The position numbers and the translations under genes were made by a program. A DNA stretch of 64,000 bases, taken from Streptomyces luomodiensis (GTDB lineage Bacteria; Actinomycetota; Actinomycetes; Streptomycetales; Streptomycetaceae). Shown piece after piece: positions 63,662 through 64,000 of the stretch (position 1 is its first letter; each line of letters begins with the position of its first letter). The stretch spans positions 2,108,001 through 2,172,000 of the forward strand of contig NZ_CP117522.1 in NCBI RefSeq assembly GCF_031679605.1. The letters run 5' to 3'. The notes beneath the pieces are model-generated. The model searched no databases. It saw only the letters and a list, made by a program, of their open reading frames with translations, and was not told the DNA's origin.

Positions 63662-64000
63662 TCATGCTGCGTATCTGTAGTCATTGATCAGGCCACCAAG
63701 GACACGGGTCTGGAGTAGCCGCCGTGGGGTCTTCAAGTCGGACCTCGGCGCAGGGCGGTGGTCGGCGAGTGGAGGTAGTTGCTCTCGGGCCTGATGCGGT
63801 CGATGCCCGTTGTAGTGTCCGGCGTAGGTGCTGAGAACGTGGAGAGCGTGGCGCTCGCTCCAGAGCAACAGGTGGTCGAGGGCCTCGCGCCGTAGCGTCC
63901 CGATAACCCTCTCGCAGTGTGCGTTCATCCGCGGGGCCCGCGGGGCAGTCTTGAGGGTTTTGATGCCCTCAGCTCCGAAAACCGCGTCGAAGGACTCGGT
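63662..64000 (-). CDS. rve-domain transposase, C-terminal part (continues beyond the window)
   Basis: The minus-strand frame is open to the window edge (ESFDAVFGAEGIKTLKTAPR, then MNAHCERVIGTLRREALDHL with the catalytic Glu) and ends ...TRVLGGLINDYRYAA. It is related to, but distinct from, the other rve-type transposases here. Completeness cannot be judged. Confidence 0.7.
   Translation of the reverse strand, partial: TESFDAVFGAEGIKTLKTAPRAPRMNAHCERVIGTLRREALDHLLLWSERHALHVLSTYAGHYNGHRPHQAREQLPPLADHRPAPRSDLKTPRRLLQTRVLGGLINDYRYAA

Overview
The window is very GC-rich actinomycete DNA. Codon use, GTG and TTG starts, AAGGAG-type ribosome sites, the DUF397/XRE/SAM-methyltransferase cluster, a CebR-type operator and many fragmentary insertion sequences all point to Streptomyces or a close relative. 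The density of broken genes and mobile elements fits an accessory region such as a chromosome arm, island or large plasmid. The species cannot be read from the sequence.

Layout. 0-8.7 kb: a debris field of insertion sequences (two decayed copies of one rve-type element, plus IS3, IS630, IS21 and IS5-like fragments) around a caspase-WD40-TPR conflict protein. Just upstream of that protein sits a small gene that looks like effector-associated constant component EACC1. 8.3-11.5 kb: an FAD monooxygenase and a divergent ArsR-type regulator around a perfect palindrome, bracketed by inverted IS5-like copies. About 12.1 kb: the 3' half of a tRNA-Pro gene, which looks like an attachment-site scar. 13.0-22.7 kb: a type I-B-like CRISPR-Cas locus. 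It has cas6, cas8, cas7, cas5 and cas3 and a decayed array on each side, but no cas1, cas2 or cas4; an insertion sequence cuts the distal array inside a repeat. 24-30 kb: endonuclease VII-like gene, lipoprotein, alcohol dehydrogenase with a divergent TetR, and a secreted AA10 LPMO under a perfect CebR box. 30.5-34.1 kb: a frameshifted trypsin-STAND-propeller conflict gene truncated by an IS982-type element. 34.1-38.3 kb: an IS mosaic scar, then two FAD monooxygenases around a TetR gene with four 18-bp operator-like iterons. 38.4-43.8 kb: LysE fragment, collapsed Rhs toxin gene with its translationally coupled putative immunity gene, IS1182 transposase, small unknown genes. 44.2-47.6 kb: DUF397 / XRE / SAM-methyltransferase / sigma-like regulatory cluster. 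48.0-52.4 kb: another insertion sequence, a TetR-controlled quinone-oxidoreductase-like gene and a degraded lipoprotein gene.

52.4-63.3 kb holds a compact, single-strand operon of ten genes: P-loop nucleotide kinase, two dCTP-deaminase-like paralogues, cytidine/blasticidin-S-type deaminase, GT4 glycosyltransferase, UDP-glucose dehydrogenase, acyl-AMP ligase-carrier protein-condensation/epimerisation-like protein, HAD phosphatase, ABC ATPase and ABC-2 permease. Together they look like a pathway for an acylated or aminoacylated, glycosylated pyrimidine-nucleoside-type metabolite with its own exporter. I do not recognise it as a known cluster, and it is my main candidate for something undescribed. 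The two deaminase-like paralogues have reciprocal substitutions at two active-site-region positions. The window ends in more insertion-sequence fragments.

Two groups of genes work together in the rest of the window. Defence and conflict systems (CRISPR-Cas, caspase/EACC1, trypsin-STAND, Rhs/immunity, AAA ATPase remnant) are clustered and mostly eroding. Several monooxygenase or oxidoreductase genes each sit next to a divergent regulator with a visible operator.
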